A stretch of 64,000 bases of DNA, from the NCBI RefSeq assembly GCF_019049655.1, contig NZ_JAFMOX010000061.1:124001-188000 (forward strand), given 5' to 3'. This document shows positions 7,473 through 15,996 of this stretch, piece after piece. Source of the DNA: Rahnella rivi. Lineage in GTDB: Bacteria > Pseudomonadota > Gammaproteobacteria > Enterobacterales > Enterobacteriaceae. Position numbers and translations under genes: made by a program. Below the pieces are notes generated by a model that saw only the letters and a list, made by a program, of their open reading frames with translations, searched no databases and had not been told where the DNA came from. Position 1 is the stretch's first letter. The number at the start of each line of letters is the position of its first letter.

Positions 7473-8486
7473 ATGCCTTCCCGCTTTTCCATACTTCTCT
7501 GCGCTGCTGTTATCTCTCTTTCCGTCAGCGGTGCTGCACTGGCCGCCGATGCACCAAGCTACGGGCCACAATTACAGGGGTTCGATTACCCGTTTCCGCT
7601 CAAACAGTTCTCGCTGAATTCGCAGGGCGCGCCGCTGCAGATGGGCTATCTGGACGTGTCGCCGGCAGGCCACAAAAACGGACAGACCGTGGTGCTGATG
7701 CATGGAAAAAATTTCTGCGCCGCCACCTGGGGCGGGACGATTTCGGCACTGGCGGCCAAAGGCTATCGCGTGATTGCGCCTGATCAGGTGGGGTTCTGCT
7801 CCTCCACCAAACCCGGACATTATCAGTACAGTTTTCAGCAACTGGCGATCAACACGCATGAGTTACTCAAAAGCCTGAAGATCAGCAAAGCGGTGATCGT
7901 CGGGCACTCTACCGGCGGAATGTTAGCTACGCGTTACAGCCTGATGTTCGCGCCGGAAGTGTCGAAACTGGTGCTGGTCAATCCCATCGGGCTTGAGGAC
8001 TGGAAAGCGAAAGGGGTGCCATACCGCACCGTGGATCAATGGTATGACCGCGAGCTGAAAACGTCGGCAGAGAGCATCAAACAATACGAGCTGAAAACGT
8101 ATTACGTAAACAAATGGAAACCGGAATATGACCGCTGGGTGGATATGCTTGCCGGTCTGAACAACGGGCCGGGGCATAAGCTGGTGGCATGGAATTCGGC
8201 CCTGATTTACGACATGATTTTCACGCAGCCTGTGTTCTACGAATTTAAGAATTTACGTGTCCCCACCACGCTGATGATCGGCACGTCTGATACCACGGCC
8301 ATTGGCAGCGACATCGCCCCGGCGGCAGTGAAAGCCAAAATTGGCAACTATAAAGTGCTCGGTAAACAGGCCGCCAAGCTCATCCCCCATGCCAGGCTTA
8401 TCGAATTCAAAGGATTGGGGCATGCGCCGCAAATGGAAGAACCGGAAAAATTTAATGCCGCTCTGCTGAAGACCCTGGCGAACTGA
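7473..8486 (+). CDS. Exported alpha/beta hydrolase
   Basis: This 337-residue protein has a clear Sec signal peptide (cleavage expected after ALA near residue 24), followed by an alpha/beta-hydrolase fold. The nucleophile elbow is GHSTGG with Ser near residue 148. The oxyanion-hole HGKNF lies near 77-81, and the likely catalytic His is in GLGHAPQ near the C-terminus. The acid is probably the Asp in the GTSDTT stretch. It should be a periplasmic esterase or related hydrolase of unknown substrate. The gene stands alone between divergent and convergent neighbours, with its own terminator. Confidence 0.88.
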   Translation: MPSRFSILLCAAVISLSVSGAALAADAPSYGPQLQGFDYPFPLKQFSLNSQGAPLQMGYLDVSPAGHKNGQTVVLMHGKNFCAATWGGTISALAAKGYRVIAPDQVGFCSSTKPGHYQYSFQQLAINTHELLKSLKISKAVIVGHSTGGMLATRYSLMFAPEVSKLVLVNPIGLEDWKAKGVPYRTVDQWYDRELKTSAESIKQYELKTYYVNKWKPEYDRWVDMLAGLNNGPGHKLVAWNSALIYDMIFTQPVFYEFKNLRVPTTLMIGTSDTTAIGSDIAPAAVKAKIGNYKVLGKQAAKLIPHARLIEFKGLGHAPQMEEPEKFNAALLKTLAN

Positions 8487-8502
8487 GGCCGCAAGCATCA
8501 TA

Positions 8503-8539
8503 AAAAAAACCGCAGCCTGCGTCAGGGCTGCGGTTTTTT
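8503..8539. terminator. Bidirectional terminator between hydrolase and padC
   Basis: The 8-bp G/C-rich stem CCGCAGCC / GGCTGCGG is flanked by A and T runs. It serves both the rightward hydrolase gene and the leftward padC. Confidence 0.85.
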
Positions 8540-8572
8540 ATGGTTTTGCGTTTCGACATTCTGCTTCGGCGA

Positions 8573-9079
8573 TTAACGCAGATTGTCCGGGAAGTTAGCC
8601 GGTAACTCGCTGGCTGCGCAGTCGATCACGGTGTCATTGTTCGCGCCGCAATCACGGACGAAAGTGATGGTCGCGAATTCATCAATCACTTCGGTCGGAT
8701 AGGCCGGACCGGCATCGCGGTAAGCATTCATCAGCGGAATATGATCGTTCTGGAAGCAGACGGTTTTTTCCGGATTGTTCATGACCCAGCGCGGGAAGAA
8801 GATGGTGCCGTGGAACACGTTATCGCCAAGATTCACAATCAGGCTGACGTCAGTACCGGTAGGCTCGGTCCACGAAATTTTGTAAACCTCTGATGCCACA
8901 CGCACGATGTAAGCTTTCTGGTCTTTCACCCAACGGTTACCCACCAGGCCACTGTGAATACGGTAATCCAGTGTCTGTGCGTTTTTCACATAGATTTCAT
9001 AGTTCCAGCCGTTATCGTAGGTGTAAACCACATGTTTACCAACGAAGCCGCTCAGGTCATTTTTATCAAAGTTACTCAT
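8573..9079 (-). CDS. padC: Phenolic acid decarboxylase PadC
   Basis: This 168-residue cytosolic enzyme removes CO2 from p-coumaric, ferulic and caffeic acids to give vinylphenols, a detoxification of plant phenolics. The first half aligns with Bacillus subtilis PadC. The active-site residues Tyr11, Tyr13, Arg41 and Glu64 of that enzyme correspond here to Tyr19, Tyr21, Arg49 and Glu72. The conserved WTEPTGTDVSL and FFPRWV blocks are present. It is divergent from a LysR regulator gene starting 160 bp away, the usual arrangement in enterobacteria and the likely phenolic-acid sensor. Confidence 0.94.
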   Translation of the reverse strand: MSNFDKNDLSGFVGKHVVYTYDNGWNYEIYVKNAQTLDYRIHSGLVGNRWVKDQKAYIVRVASEVYKISWTEPTGTDVSLIVNLGDNVFHGTIFFPRWVMNNPEKTVCFQNDHIPLMNAYRDAGPAYPTEVIDEFATITFVRDCGANNDTVIDCAASELPANFPDNLR

Positions 9080-9239
9080 GGTGAATCTCCTCAGGTTTTC
9101 TGGATGAAACGTGTGTTTCGTTTCGATGAAAGAATCATACCCCTGGTAAATCTGATAAAAAAACGCTGATTTTCGATAAAAACAATCGGTTTATTAGATG
9201 TATTATGCGGTGACGAATTGCACTGCACAGGAGACAGAT

Positions 9240-10136
9240 ATGGCGCTGCCGAGAACCACACTTGAACAATGGGTTGTGTTGCAAACGGTGATTGAGCAGG
9301 GAAGTTTTGCGCAGGCGGCCACGGTGCTGAACCGCAGTCAGTCATCGGTCAGTTATGCGTTGAGCGGCTTGCAGGAGCGGCTCGGGCTGCCGCTGCTGGA
9401 AATTACCGGGCGCAAAGCCACGCTGACCGAACAAGGGCGAGCCCTACTGGCGCAGGCGGCGCCGCTGATCTCCTCTTTCCTGCAACTGGAGCATCGCGCG
9501 GCAGGCTTGCGCGGCGGGGTGCGCACGGAGCTGAGTCTGGTGGTGGACAGCGTGTTTCCTAAAAACCTTTTGTTCCGTGCGTTGAAATGCTTTCAGCAAC
9601 AGTTTCCCGATACCCAGGTGCATCTGACGGAAATTCTGCGGGGTGAAAGTCCCGGCCAATTAAATGAACGATCAGCAGATTTGTACCTCACCACGCTGGC
9701 GCCGGAAAATGCGATACACGGACGGTTCCTTCTCGATGTGGATTTCGTGCCGGTGGCGAAAAGCGATCATCCGCTGTTACAACTGCCGGTGCCGCTTTCC
9801 GCTGAAGATCTGGCGCGCTTTCCGTTAATTACGGTGGCTGACCGGCGCTCGCCGCGAAGCGACAACCGCGCAGCGGGTCAGGCGGCGAACTGGACGTTTA
9901 CCACGGTGGAAGCGGCGATGGAGGCGATATCAGTGGGCGTGGGTTACGGCTGGCTGCCGCTGGGAAGTGTTGGCCCGGCGCTGGAAAGCGGTGTGCTGAG
10001 CAGGCTGACGCTGTCGGCCCGCACGGTGCGGCAAACGGCGTTGTATATGGTGATGGATAAAGAATCACAAAACTTTGACCAGACGGTGCATGCCCTGTCG
10101 CAAAGCATTCTGGCGGCGTGTGGCCTGCTGCCCTGA
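9240..10136 (+). CDS. LysR-family regulator, probably of padC
   Basis: This 298-residue LysR protein has an N-terminal winged helix at about residues 6-65 (the run SFAQAATVLNRSQSSVSYAL covers the recognition helix) and a periplasmic-binding-protein-like effector domain from about 95. I use the ATG at 9240 because AGGAGA sits 8 bp ahead and the start fits the family. An upstream in-frame ATG at 9198 would add 14 unconserved residues. Divergence from padC suggests it activates padC in response to hydroxycinnamates and represses itself. That role is inferred from position. Confidence 0.85.
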   Translation: MALPRTTLEQWVVLQTVIEQGSFAQAATVLNRSQSSVSYALSGLQERLGLPLLEITGRKATLTEQGRALLAQAAPLISSFLQLEHRAAGLRGGVRTELSLVVDSVFPKNLLFRALKCFQQQFPDTQVHLTEILRGESPGQLNERSADLYLTTLAPENAIHGRFLLDVDFVPVAKSDHPLLQLPVPLSAEDLARFPLITVADRRSPRSDNRAAGQAANWTFTTVEAAMEAISVGVGYGWLPLGSVGPALESGVLSRLTLSARTVRQTALYMVMDKESQNFDQTVHALSQSILAACGLLP

Positions 10137-10160
10137 AACGCCGGGCAGCAGGTGTTCAGA

Positions 10161-11789
10161 TTAGGGTTTTTTGCAGGCCGCGAGGAGATCAAGCTGCGGA
10201 TCCCGTACGCTGGTCTGAACGTTCATGGCACTGAGTACGGTGTGGAACAGATTATCCTGCGACACATCGTCCTTCGCGGCATGAGCTTGCAGGCATGACA
10301 CATCAATACCCTGCGCTCTGGAATAGCCGTCAGATAACCAGAACAGCATAGGCACATGCGTCTGCTCGGCGGGCGCGACGCTGTACGGCGTACCGTGCAG
10401 GTACAAACCATTTTCCCCCAGGGATTCGCCGTGATCGGACAGATAAATCACCGCCACGTTGTACTTATCCTGATATTGCTTCGCCTTTTCAATGACCTGT
10501 GACACCACATAGTCGGTGTAGTGCAGGGTATTGTCGTAGGTATTGACCAGCTGCTCCTGCGTGCAGTTTTCAATGTCACTGCGCGGGCAGTCTGGCATAA
10601 ATTTACGGAATTCCGGCGGATAGCGTCTGGAGTAGGTCGGGCCGTGGCTGCCGATCAGATGCAGGCCGATCAGCGTGTTCCTGCCATCGGGTTTGATGTC
10701 CTCATCGATATTTTGCAGCAGCGCCATGTCGTAACAGGTGTCGCCATCGCAATATTTACCGTCTTTTTGAGTATTGAGGGTGACGTTAGGCACGCGGTCA
10801 CAAACGCCTTTACAGCCTTCGTCATTGTCTTTCCAGAACACGGAGACGCCCGCTTTATGCAGAATATCCAGCAGCCCTTCGCTGTTGCGCGCCCGGTTGG
10901 CGTCATAGCGGGTACGTTTCATGTCCGAGAACATGCAGGGCACCGAAATCGCCGTGGCCGTACCGCAGGAGGTCATGTGCGCAAAGAAGATCACATCGGG
11001 CATGGCCTGAGTGTATTCATTGGTCGGTTTCGCATACCCGTTAAAAGACTGATTCTGCGCACGGGCGGTTTCGCCGATCACCAGAAACACCAGGTTGGGT
11101 TTCTCGCCGGGCGTCTGCACCAGTCTGGCGTCGTTTCCGAGGGTCTGAAACGGCATTTTTGGCGTGAAGTAACGGTGATTCATGTACTGGAAGGCGCTGT
11201 AGAGGTAATTAGTCGGCACGATTTCCAGATTCAGGGTGCGGTTGTTACGGCCAACGGAGGCGTAATCTTTGTAGAACACCCCGGCGATGGAGGCAACGAT
11301 CGCCAGTGACACCAACATCGACACCAGACGCACGCCCAGACGACGTAAACGCGTCTGATCATAGCTGACGGGCGTGAAGAAAAGCACAATCGCCGGTAAT
11401 ACGCCGGTAAAGACAAACCACAGCACCACTTGCAGATTCAGATACGAAGACGCTTCGGCAGACTGCGTCTCCAGAATGTTTTCGATCATCCCCCGGTCAA
11501 AGACCACCTGATAGGTCATCATGGCAAAACTGGCGAGGGCGCTCACCGGCAGTATGATGATGAAGAAAGGTTTAAGTAACGGGCGGAAGCTGAACGGCAT
11601 GAACACAAAGTTCAGCGCAAAGAAAAGTGCCACGGGGATGGTCAGTGCGAACGCGAGGCTGTAGGCAGGCAGCGCATGAAGAATGCGGTAAAAGTGTAAC
11701 AAGATTGGCAGGTTAACGATAAACGTAAAATATAAGCTGAGCAGCAAAGTCAGCCAGAAGTAGCTGATCTTCGGAAATAAATGGCGCAA
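10161..11789 (-). CDS. eptA: EptA-type lipid A phosphoethanolamine transferase
   Basis: This 542-residue inner-membrane enzyme has five N-terminal transmembrane helices (to about residue 170) and a periplasmic sulfatase-fold domain. Conserved catalytic features are present: the GETAR metal-site Glu near 240, the nucleophile Thr in SCGTATA near 277-283, and the SDHGESLGE metal site near 455. Several paired Cys are typical of the domain. The family moves phosphoethanolamine from phosphatidylethanolamine to lipid A, lowering surface charge and giving cationic-peptide tolerance. In E. coli eptA is in an operon with basRS (pmrAB). Here it stands alone, but a textbook PmrA box lies 93 bp upstream. 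Related EptB acts on Kdo and cannot be fully excluded. Confidence 0.87.
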   Translation of the reverse strand: MRHLFPKISYFWLTLLLSLYFTFIVNLPILLHFYRILHALPAYSLAFALTIPVALFFALNFVFMPFSFRPLLKPFFIIILPVSALASFAMMTYQVVFDRGMIENILETQSAEASSYLNLQVVLWFVFTGVLPAIVLFFTPVSYDQTRLRRLGVRLVSMLVSLAIVASIAGVFYKDYASVGRNNRTLNLEIVPTNYLYSAFQYMNHRYFTPKMPFQTLGNDARLVQTPGEKPNLVFLVIGETARAQNQSFNGYAKPTNEYTQAMPDVIFFAHMTSCGTATAISVPCMFSDMKRTRYDANRARNSEGLLDILHKAGVSVFWKDNDEGCKGVCDRVPNVTLNTQKDGKYCDGDTCYDMALLQNIDEDIKPDGRNTLIGLHLIGSHGPTYSRRYPPEFRKFMPDCPRSDIENCTQEQLVNTYDNTLHYTDYVVSQVIEKAKQYQDKYNVAVIYLSDHGESLGENGLYLHGTPYSVAPAEQTHVPMLFWLSDGYSRAQGIDVSCLQAHAAKDDVSQDNLFHTVLSAMNVQTSVRDPQLDLLAACKKP

Positions 11790-12172
11790 TGAAAACTCCC
11801 AAAAAACTGAAGGATGCAGGCGTTAACGGACTGAAACCATAACGCACATAAATGAATTGTCGTGAATCATAATATTGCTAGCTTAAGAAAGCCTTAATAG
11901 AAGTGTCACAAAGGGTTCACAGCTCACATTTTTCAGAAAGGTTCAGAAAATAAATAAAATATAGTTGGCAGGGTTTCGCCCCCGCAACCCTTATGCTGGG
12001 CGGCATAGCAGGGGAGTTGCGCAAAAAGCCATCAGCCTGTTTATACCTTTCTGAGTGCGACTTCCGACTCATTTTGATCTTCCCGCTGATTAATCCTCCC
12101 AGGTTTAATTTAACACTGACGATTTTGCGTCCGGCCTCTGCATGCGGAGCGATTGTCAGAAGGATTTATGCG
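11790..12172. other. Divergent control region between eptA and the LpxA paralogue
   Basis: This 383-bp gap contains the PmrA box at 11882-11898. An open frame extends the LpxA-like protein upstream to 11993, but that part has no LpxA similarity and is taken as non-coding leader. No small gene was recognised. Confidence 0.5.
11882..11898 (+). promoter_or_regulatory. PmrA (BasR) box
   Basis: CTTAAG, five bases, then CTTAAT matches the published PmrA consensus YTTAAK-N5-YTTAAK at every defined position. It is read on the plus strand, 93 bp before eptA (opposite strand) and 275 bp before the LpxA-like start (same strand). Confidence 0.72.
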
Positions 12173-12961
12173 TTGATTTCATCTTCGGCCACAATTGCGG
12201 CCAGCAGTATCATCGAACCGGGTGTTGTTATCGGCCCGCACGTTGTTGTCGGCCCTTTCTGTTTTATCTCCACGGGTGTGCGGATAGGCGAAGGATCAGT
12301 CATTGCCTCACATGTCGTCATTAACGGCGATACGTCTATCGGTCGTGAGAACCGAATCGGGATGGGATCGTCCATCGGCGAAGTCAGCCAGGATTTGAAA
12401 TACAACGGCGAAGCGGCGAGCCTCGACATCGGCGACGGCAATGAGATTGGCCGTCACTCGACGCTGCACCGGGGCACAGAGCAGGGCGGCGGTGTCACGC
12501 GCATTGGCGATCAAAATATTTTTCAGGCGGGTGTGCACATCGGGCACGACTGTCAGGTGGGCAATCACACGTCAATGGGCGATCACAGCGGGCTGGCCGG
12601 TCACGTCACGCTGGGGGATTATTCGCAACTCGGCGCACTGTGTGCGGTGCATCAGTTTTGCATCGTCGGCACCGGCTCGCTGCTGCTGGACAACACCTGC
12701 GTGGTGCAGGACGTTCCGCCGTTTGTTGTGGCGAGTGGTAACCGCGCAGTCCCGCGCGGCATCAACGAACGCGCGCTGGCGTTTACCCGCGCGAATGCCG
12801 TTGAGCGGAAGGTGATCCGCCATCTGTACGATCTTTTATATCATCAGCAGGTGGCGGCAGACGTAGTGAAGCTTGAGATTGAACGGCTCAGCGCGGAGCA
12901 CCCGATACTGTGCCAGTTCAATGATTTCTTTACCCGCTCGACGCGCGGAATTATCCGCTAA
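12173..12961 (+). CDS. LpxA paralogue, UDP-GlcNAc acyltransferase-like
   Basis: Starting from a TTG at 12173 the product is 262 residues, exactly the length of E. coli LpxA, with AGAAGG 9 bp ahead. It aligns without gaps over the first 130 residues. LpxA's catalytic His125 is kept (VHIGHD), as are His122 and Lys76 and the QDLKY and HRGT blocks. Hexapeptide repeats of a left-handed beta helix run to about residue 185, then a helical tail ends in FFTRSTRGIIR as in LpxA. True lpxA lies in the bamA-skp-lpxD-fabZ-lpxA-lpxB cluster. This stand-alone copy, divergent from eptA, is therefore an extra paralogue. A role in altered lipid A or another acyl-sugar is inferred. Confidence 0.82.
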   Translation: MISSSATIAASSIIEPGVVIGPHVVVGPFCFISTGVRIGEGSVIASHVVINGDTSIGRENRIGMGSSIGEVSQDLKYNGEAASLDIGDGNEIGRHSTLHRGTEQGGGVTRIGDQNIFQAGVHIGHDCQVGNHTSMGDHSGLAGHVTLGDYSQLGALCAVHQFCIVGTGSLLLDNTCVVQDVPPFVVASGNRAVPRGINERALAFTRANAVERKVIRHLYDLLYHQQVAADVVKLEIERLSAEHPILCQFNDFFTRSTRGIIR

Positions 12962-12982
12962 CCGGCGGGATGTAAAGGCCGG

Positions 12983-13996
12983 TCAGGCTTCCAGCGCCAG
13001 CAGGGCAAAGGTAGCCAGCCAGTGTTCGCCCATGTAATCGCTGTCGAGATTATCCAGTGCGCTGTGCAAATGCTCTTCCGCCGTGTGGCGTAAAAGGGTT
13101 GCGCGCGCGTCGCCTGCCGGTAACGCCGACGCCAGAGATCGCTGGCACCAGGCGCGGCTGAGGTTCAGACCGTCCAGATGCCCGATCTTGCCGTCACTGC
13201 GGTCAGTGACCGTGGCGGGAGTGAACAGCGTGGCGGGCTGACGTTGCGCCAGTTCCGGCAGAAAACGGTCGAACCAGAGAATAAATTCCTCCCCCGGCAG
13301 TACGCGGCGCATCAGCTCCGCTTCCATCAGCGATGGCGACAAAAATTCATCACCACCCGGTTCCCATGCCTGACAATGCACATCATCCTGATGCCAGCGC
13401 CGCGCCGTTTCTTCAATTAACGCGCACAGCGGGCCATGCTTAACGCTTCGGGCATAGTCCAGCGTCAGAGCCAGCGCGAAGGCCGTATTGAAATGGCTGC
13501 CGACGCGCAGCGGATAGGTCGCTTTCGGCAGAAACGCCGTAAAACTCTCTTCGAAAAAGCGGGCCATCGGCGCCAGATTTTTTGCCCATTCAGCGGCCTG
13601 TGGCAACGCCATTTCCTGCAACTGCTGCGTCAGCGCCAGAAACCATGCCCAGCCATACGGACGTTCAAACCCGGCATGTTGTGGCTGTTGCAGATAGGCC
13701 ATTTCGCCCGCGACGTTTTGTGCAGTGAAATGCTGCCCGACCACGGTTATGATTTTCTCGGCTTCCGGCAGCTCAGGGTAAGTGTTCAGCAAGCGCAGCA
13801 ACAGCCAGTAGCCGTGAACGCAGGAGTGCCAGTCGTAGCTGCCATAAAAAATCGGGTGAAGCTGGCGCGGGGTGCGGGCGTCCTGCGCGCTGCTCATCGC
13901 GTGCATCAGTTTATTGGGAAACTCACGCGTTAAATGATTGAGCGCAAGTGAGGCAAAACGGGACGCCATCGCTGGCGTCATCTGCGTTGTGGTCAT
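12983..13996 (-). CDS. DUF2891 family protein
   Basis: This 337-residue soluble protein of the DUF2891 family has Trp-rich and His-rich conserved blocks, such as FYGSYDWHSCVHGYW near residues 49-63 and ERPYGWAWFL near 110-120. These resemble an (alpha/alpha)6-barrel enzyme. There is no signal peptide. It is the third gene of a leftward operon, 12 bp after the DUF979 gene. The operon encodes a paired membrane transporter, so DUF2891 may be a hydrolase or lyase acting on the imported compound. No reaction is established. Confidence 0.85.
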   Translation of the reverse strand: MTTTQMTPAMASRFASLALNHLTREFPNKLMHAMSSAQDARTPRQLHPIFYGSYDWHSCVHGYWLLLRLLNTYPELPEAEKIITVVGQHFTAQNVAGEMAYLQQPQHAGFERPYGWAWFLALTQQLQEMALPQAAEWAKNLAPMARFFEESFTAFLPKATYPLRVGSHFNTAFALALTLDYARSVKHGPLCALIEETARRWHQDDVHCQAWEPGGDEFLSPSLMEAELMRRVLPGEEFILWFDRFLPELAQRQPATLFTPATVTDRSDGKIGHLDGLNLSRAWCQRSLASALPAGDARATLLRHTAEEHLHSALDNLDSDYMGEHWLATFALLALEA

Positions 13997-14008
13997 CGTC
14001 TTTCCTTA

Positions 14009-14959
14009 TCAGAAGCGGAAAACAAAGAAATACATAAAGGCGGTGTTGACCAGCAACAGCAGCACGCCGGTTTTCCACTGTGCCTTGATCACGCCATTTT
14101 TATCCTGCAATTCAAGCAAGGCGGCCGGAACGATGTTGAAGTTTGCCGCCATCGGCGTCATCAGTGTCCCGCAGAAACCGCACAGCATACCGATGGCGCC
14201 CATGATGGCCGGGTTGCCGCCAAGCTGATTGACGATAAGCGGCAGGCCGATGCCTGCCGTCATCACCGGGAACGCGGCAAAACCGTTGCCCATGATCATG
14301 GTAAACAGTGCCATCCCGAAGGTGTAGGCCACCACAATTGCCAGCGGTGAACCCAGAGGGATAATATTTTTCACCAGGTCGGCCACCACGCCGCCGACGC
14401 CTGCCATCGCAAACAACGCGCCCAGCGCCGCCAGCATCTGCGGCAAAATAGCCGCCCAGCCCACGGTGTCCATCGTCTGCCCGCCGGCTTTTATGGCTTT
14501 GAGTGGCGAATCGCGCAACATCACCAGCGCGGCGACAAAAGCCACCAGCGTGCCGATCACCAGAGAAATCAGCGTGACGTTTTTGGCTTCCACCAGCGGG
14601 GTGTATTTCAGCGTCAGGGTGCCGATCAGCGTCACAATCGGGATCAGCAGGGCAGGAATAAACAGTTTGCTGCCAAAACGTCGGGCACCGGCTTCGCGCT
14701 GTTCCACGCGTTCGGGCTGGTCGTTATCCGTTTTGCCTTTACCCAGTTTGCCGCTGCCGGCAATCACCGCCAGCAGAATCGCCAGACAGCCGGTGACAAA
14801 GTGCGGCAACTCGCCGCCAAACAGAAAAGTGACGCCGTAAACGCCCCAGAACAGCGCATTCACATAGCGACGTGCATTACTTTTGTCGCGCAGATTGAAG
14901 AGCGCGAAGGCGCAGAACATCAGGCCCGCGAGAATATAAACTGACTGTAGGTTGATCAT
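14009..14959 (-). CDS. DUF979 membrane protein, putative transporter subunit
   Basis: This 316-residue polytopic protein has about nine predicted hydrophobic segments. It overlaps the stop of the DUF969 gene by the ATGA arrangement, indicating translational coupling. DUF979 and DUF969 occur together and resemble the two halves of an anion permease of the DcuC/ArsB type. Repeated Gly-rich stretches such as GNGFAAFPVMTAGIG and GCGTLMTPMAANFN are conserved. In many genomes the pair lies near pyroglutamyl peptidase or 5-oxoproline genes, which suggests import of a small carboxylate. No such gene is nearby here. Confidence 0.85.
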   Translation of the reverse strand: MINLQSVYILAGLMFCAFALFNLRDKSNARRYVNALFWGVYGVTFLFGGELPHFVTGCLAILLAVIAGSGKLGKGKTDNDQPERVEQREAGARRFGSKLFIPALLIPIVTLIGTLTLKYTPLVEAKNVTLISLVIGTLVAFVAALVMLRDSPLKAIKAGGQTMDTVGWAAILPQMLAALGALFAMAGVGGVVADLVKNIIPLGSPLAIVVAYTFGMALFTMIMGNGFAAFPVMTAGIGLPLIVNQLGGNPAIMGAIGMLCGFCGTLMTPMAANFNIVPAALLELQDKNGVIKAQWKTGVLLLLVNTAFMYFFVFRF

Positions 14960-15645
14960 TTCGCGGTGCTCCCGTGGTGGCCGTCAAAACGTTTAGCCAG
15001 CGAGCGGTCAAGCAGCCACAAACGGATAAAGTGAATAATCAGTGCGGCAATCGCGGTCGGGATCGCCCAGACAGACAGGTGCAGGGGTTCGACGTCGATT
15101 CCGTATTGATCGAGAAAACCTTTGATCAGCAGAATCGATTGCACGGCGATAAAAATGTCCTCGCCGAAAAAGACCGCCACGTTATCTGCCGCAGCAGAAT
15201 GGGCACGGATTTTCTGACGCACGTCGTTAGGTAAATCACCGTATTTGGTGGTGGCGGCGGCTTCGGCCATCGGTGCGATCAGCGGACGAACCATCTGCGC
15301 GTGTCCGCCCAGCGAGTTCAGCCCCAACGCTGCCGTCATCTGGCGCAGGAAGAAATAGAGCATCAGGATGCGGCCGGTGGTCGCCACATGAATTTTAGAA
15401 ATCAGGTGTTTCGCCTGCTCTTTCAGCCCGTTACGCTCAAGCAGCGCAATCACCGGCAAGGTCAGCCAGATAAGGCCCATATAGCGGTTATCGGTAAACG
15501 CCTTTCCGAAAGCGCTGATGATTTCCACGGTTTGCATGCCGCCGGCCAGACCGGTAGAGATCCCGGCGATGGTCACGACCAGTAACGGATTAAACCGCAG
15601 TGCAAAACCCAGCACGACGATCGGAATACCTATTAGCACCCACAT
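14956..15645 (-). CDS. DUF969 membrane protein, putative transporter subunit
   Basis: This 229-residue protein has about six hydrophobic segments and is the first gene of the DUF969-DUF979-DUF2891 operon. Conserved blocks include LGGHAQMVRPL and ADNVAVFFGEDIFIAVQSI. With DUF979 it probably forms a complete permease; the substrate is not known. A perfect palindrome 76 bp upstream of the start is the most likely operator. Confidence 0.85.
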   Translation of the reverse strand: MWVLIGIPIVVLGFALRFNPLLVVTIAGISTGLAGGMQTVEIISAFGKAFTDNRYMGLIWLTLPVIALLERNGLKEQAKHLISKIHVATTGRILMLYFFLRQMTAALGLNSLGGHAQMVRPLIAPMAEAAATTKYGDLPNDVRQKIRAHSAAADNVAVFFGEDIFIAVQSILLIKGFLDQYGIDVEPLHLSVWAIPTAIAALIIHFIRLWLLDRSLAKRFDGHHGSTAK

Positions 15646-15996
15646 ATAACTTCCCCTGTAATGATAAATACGATGTTGTGTTTTTTGTTTTACGTGCCAG
15701 TCTGCCTGCGCAATACACGCGAAATAACCGTGGGTTATTTCTTATAGCGATTACGCATAAATAAAACTGAGAGGCGGAAAGTAACAAGCGATTTAACGGA
15801 ACGCAAGATGCAAACCGGCGGCCATCATAGGAAATGAGTCTGGCTGTTTGAAACTTTGTTATCGAACAAAATAGTGAACTGGCAGATGCTTTATACGCAG
15901 GGGATCAGAAGGTTATCAGCGGGAATTATCAGCATAATTAACCCGACACAGGGCCGGGATTAATGATAAAGGAGTATCAATACGCAGTGTGGCAGA
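15646..15996. other. Intergenic region upstream of the DUF969 operon
   Basis: Apart from the palindrome at 15721-15741 this 351-bp stretch shows nothing I can name. It is also the 3' flank of queH, but no clear intrinsic terminator follows queH. Confidence 0.4.
15721..15741. promoter_or_regulatory. Perfect palindrome, candidate operator of the DUF969 operon
   Basis: GAAATAACC and GGTTATTTC are perfect 9-bp arms around GTG. On the minus strand the site follows a TATAAG -10-like hexamer closely, so a protein bound here would sit over the promoter start zone. No cognate regulator gene is adjacent. Confidence 0.55.

Noticed and set aside
11993..12172. N-terminal extension of the LpxA paralogue
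   Set aside because: The extra 60 residues have no LpxA similarity. The TTG at 12173 with AGAAGG ahead gives the exact family length.
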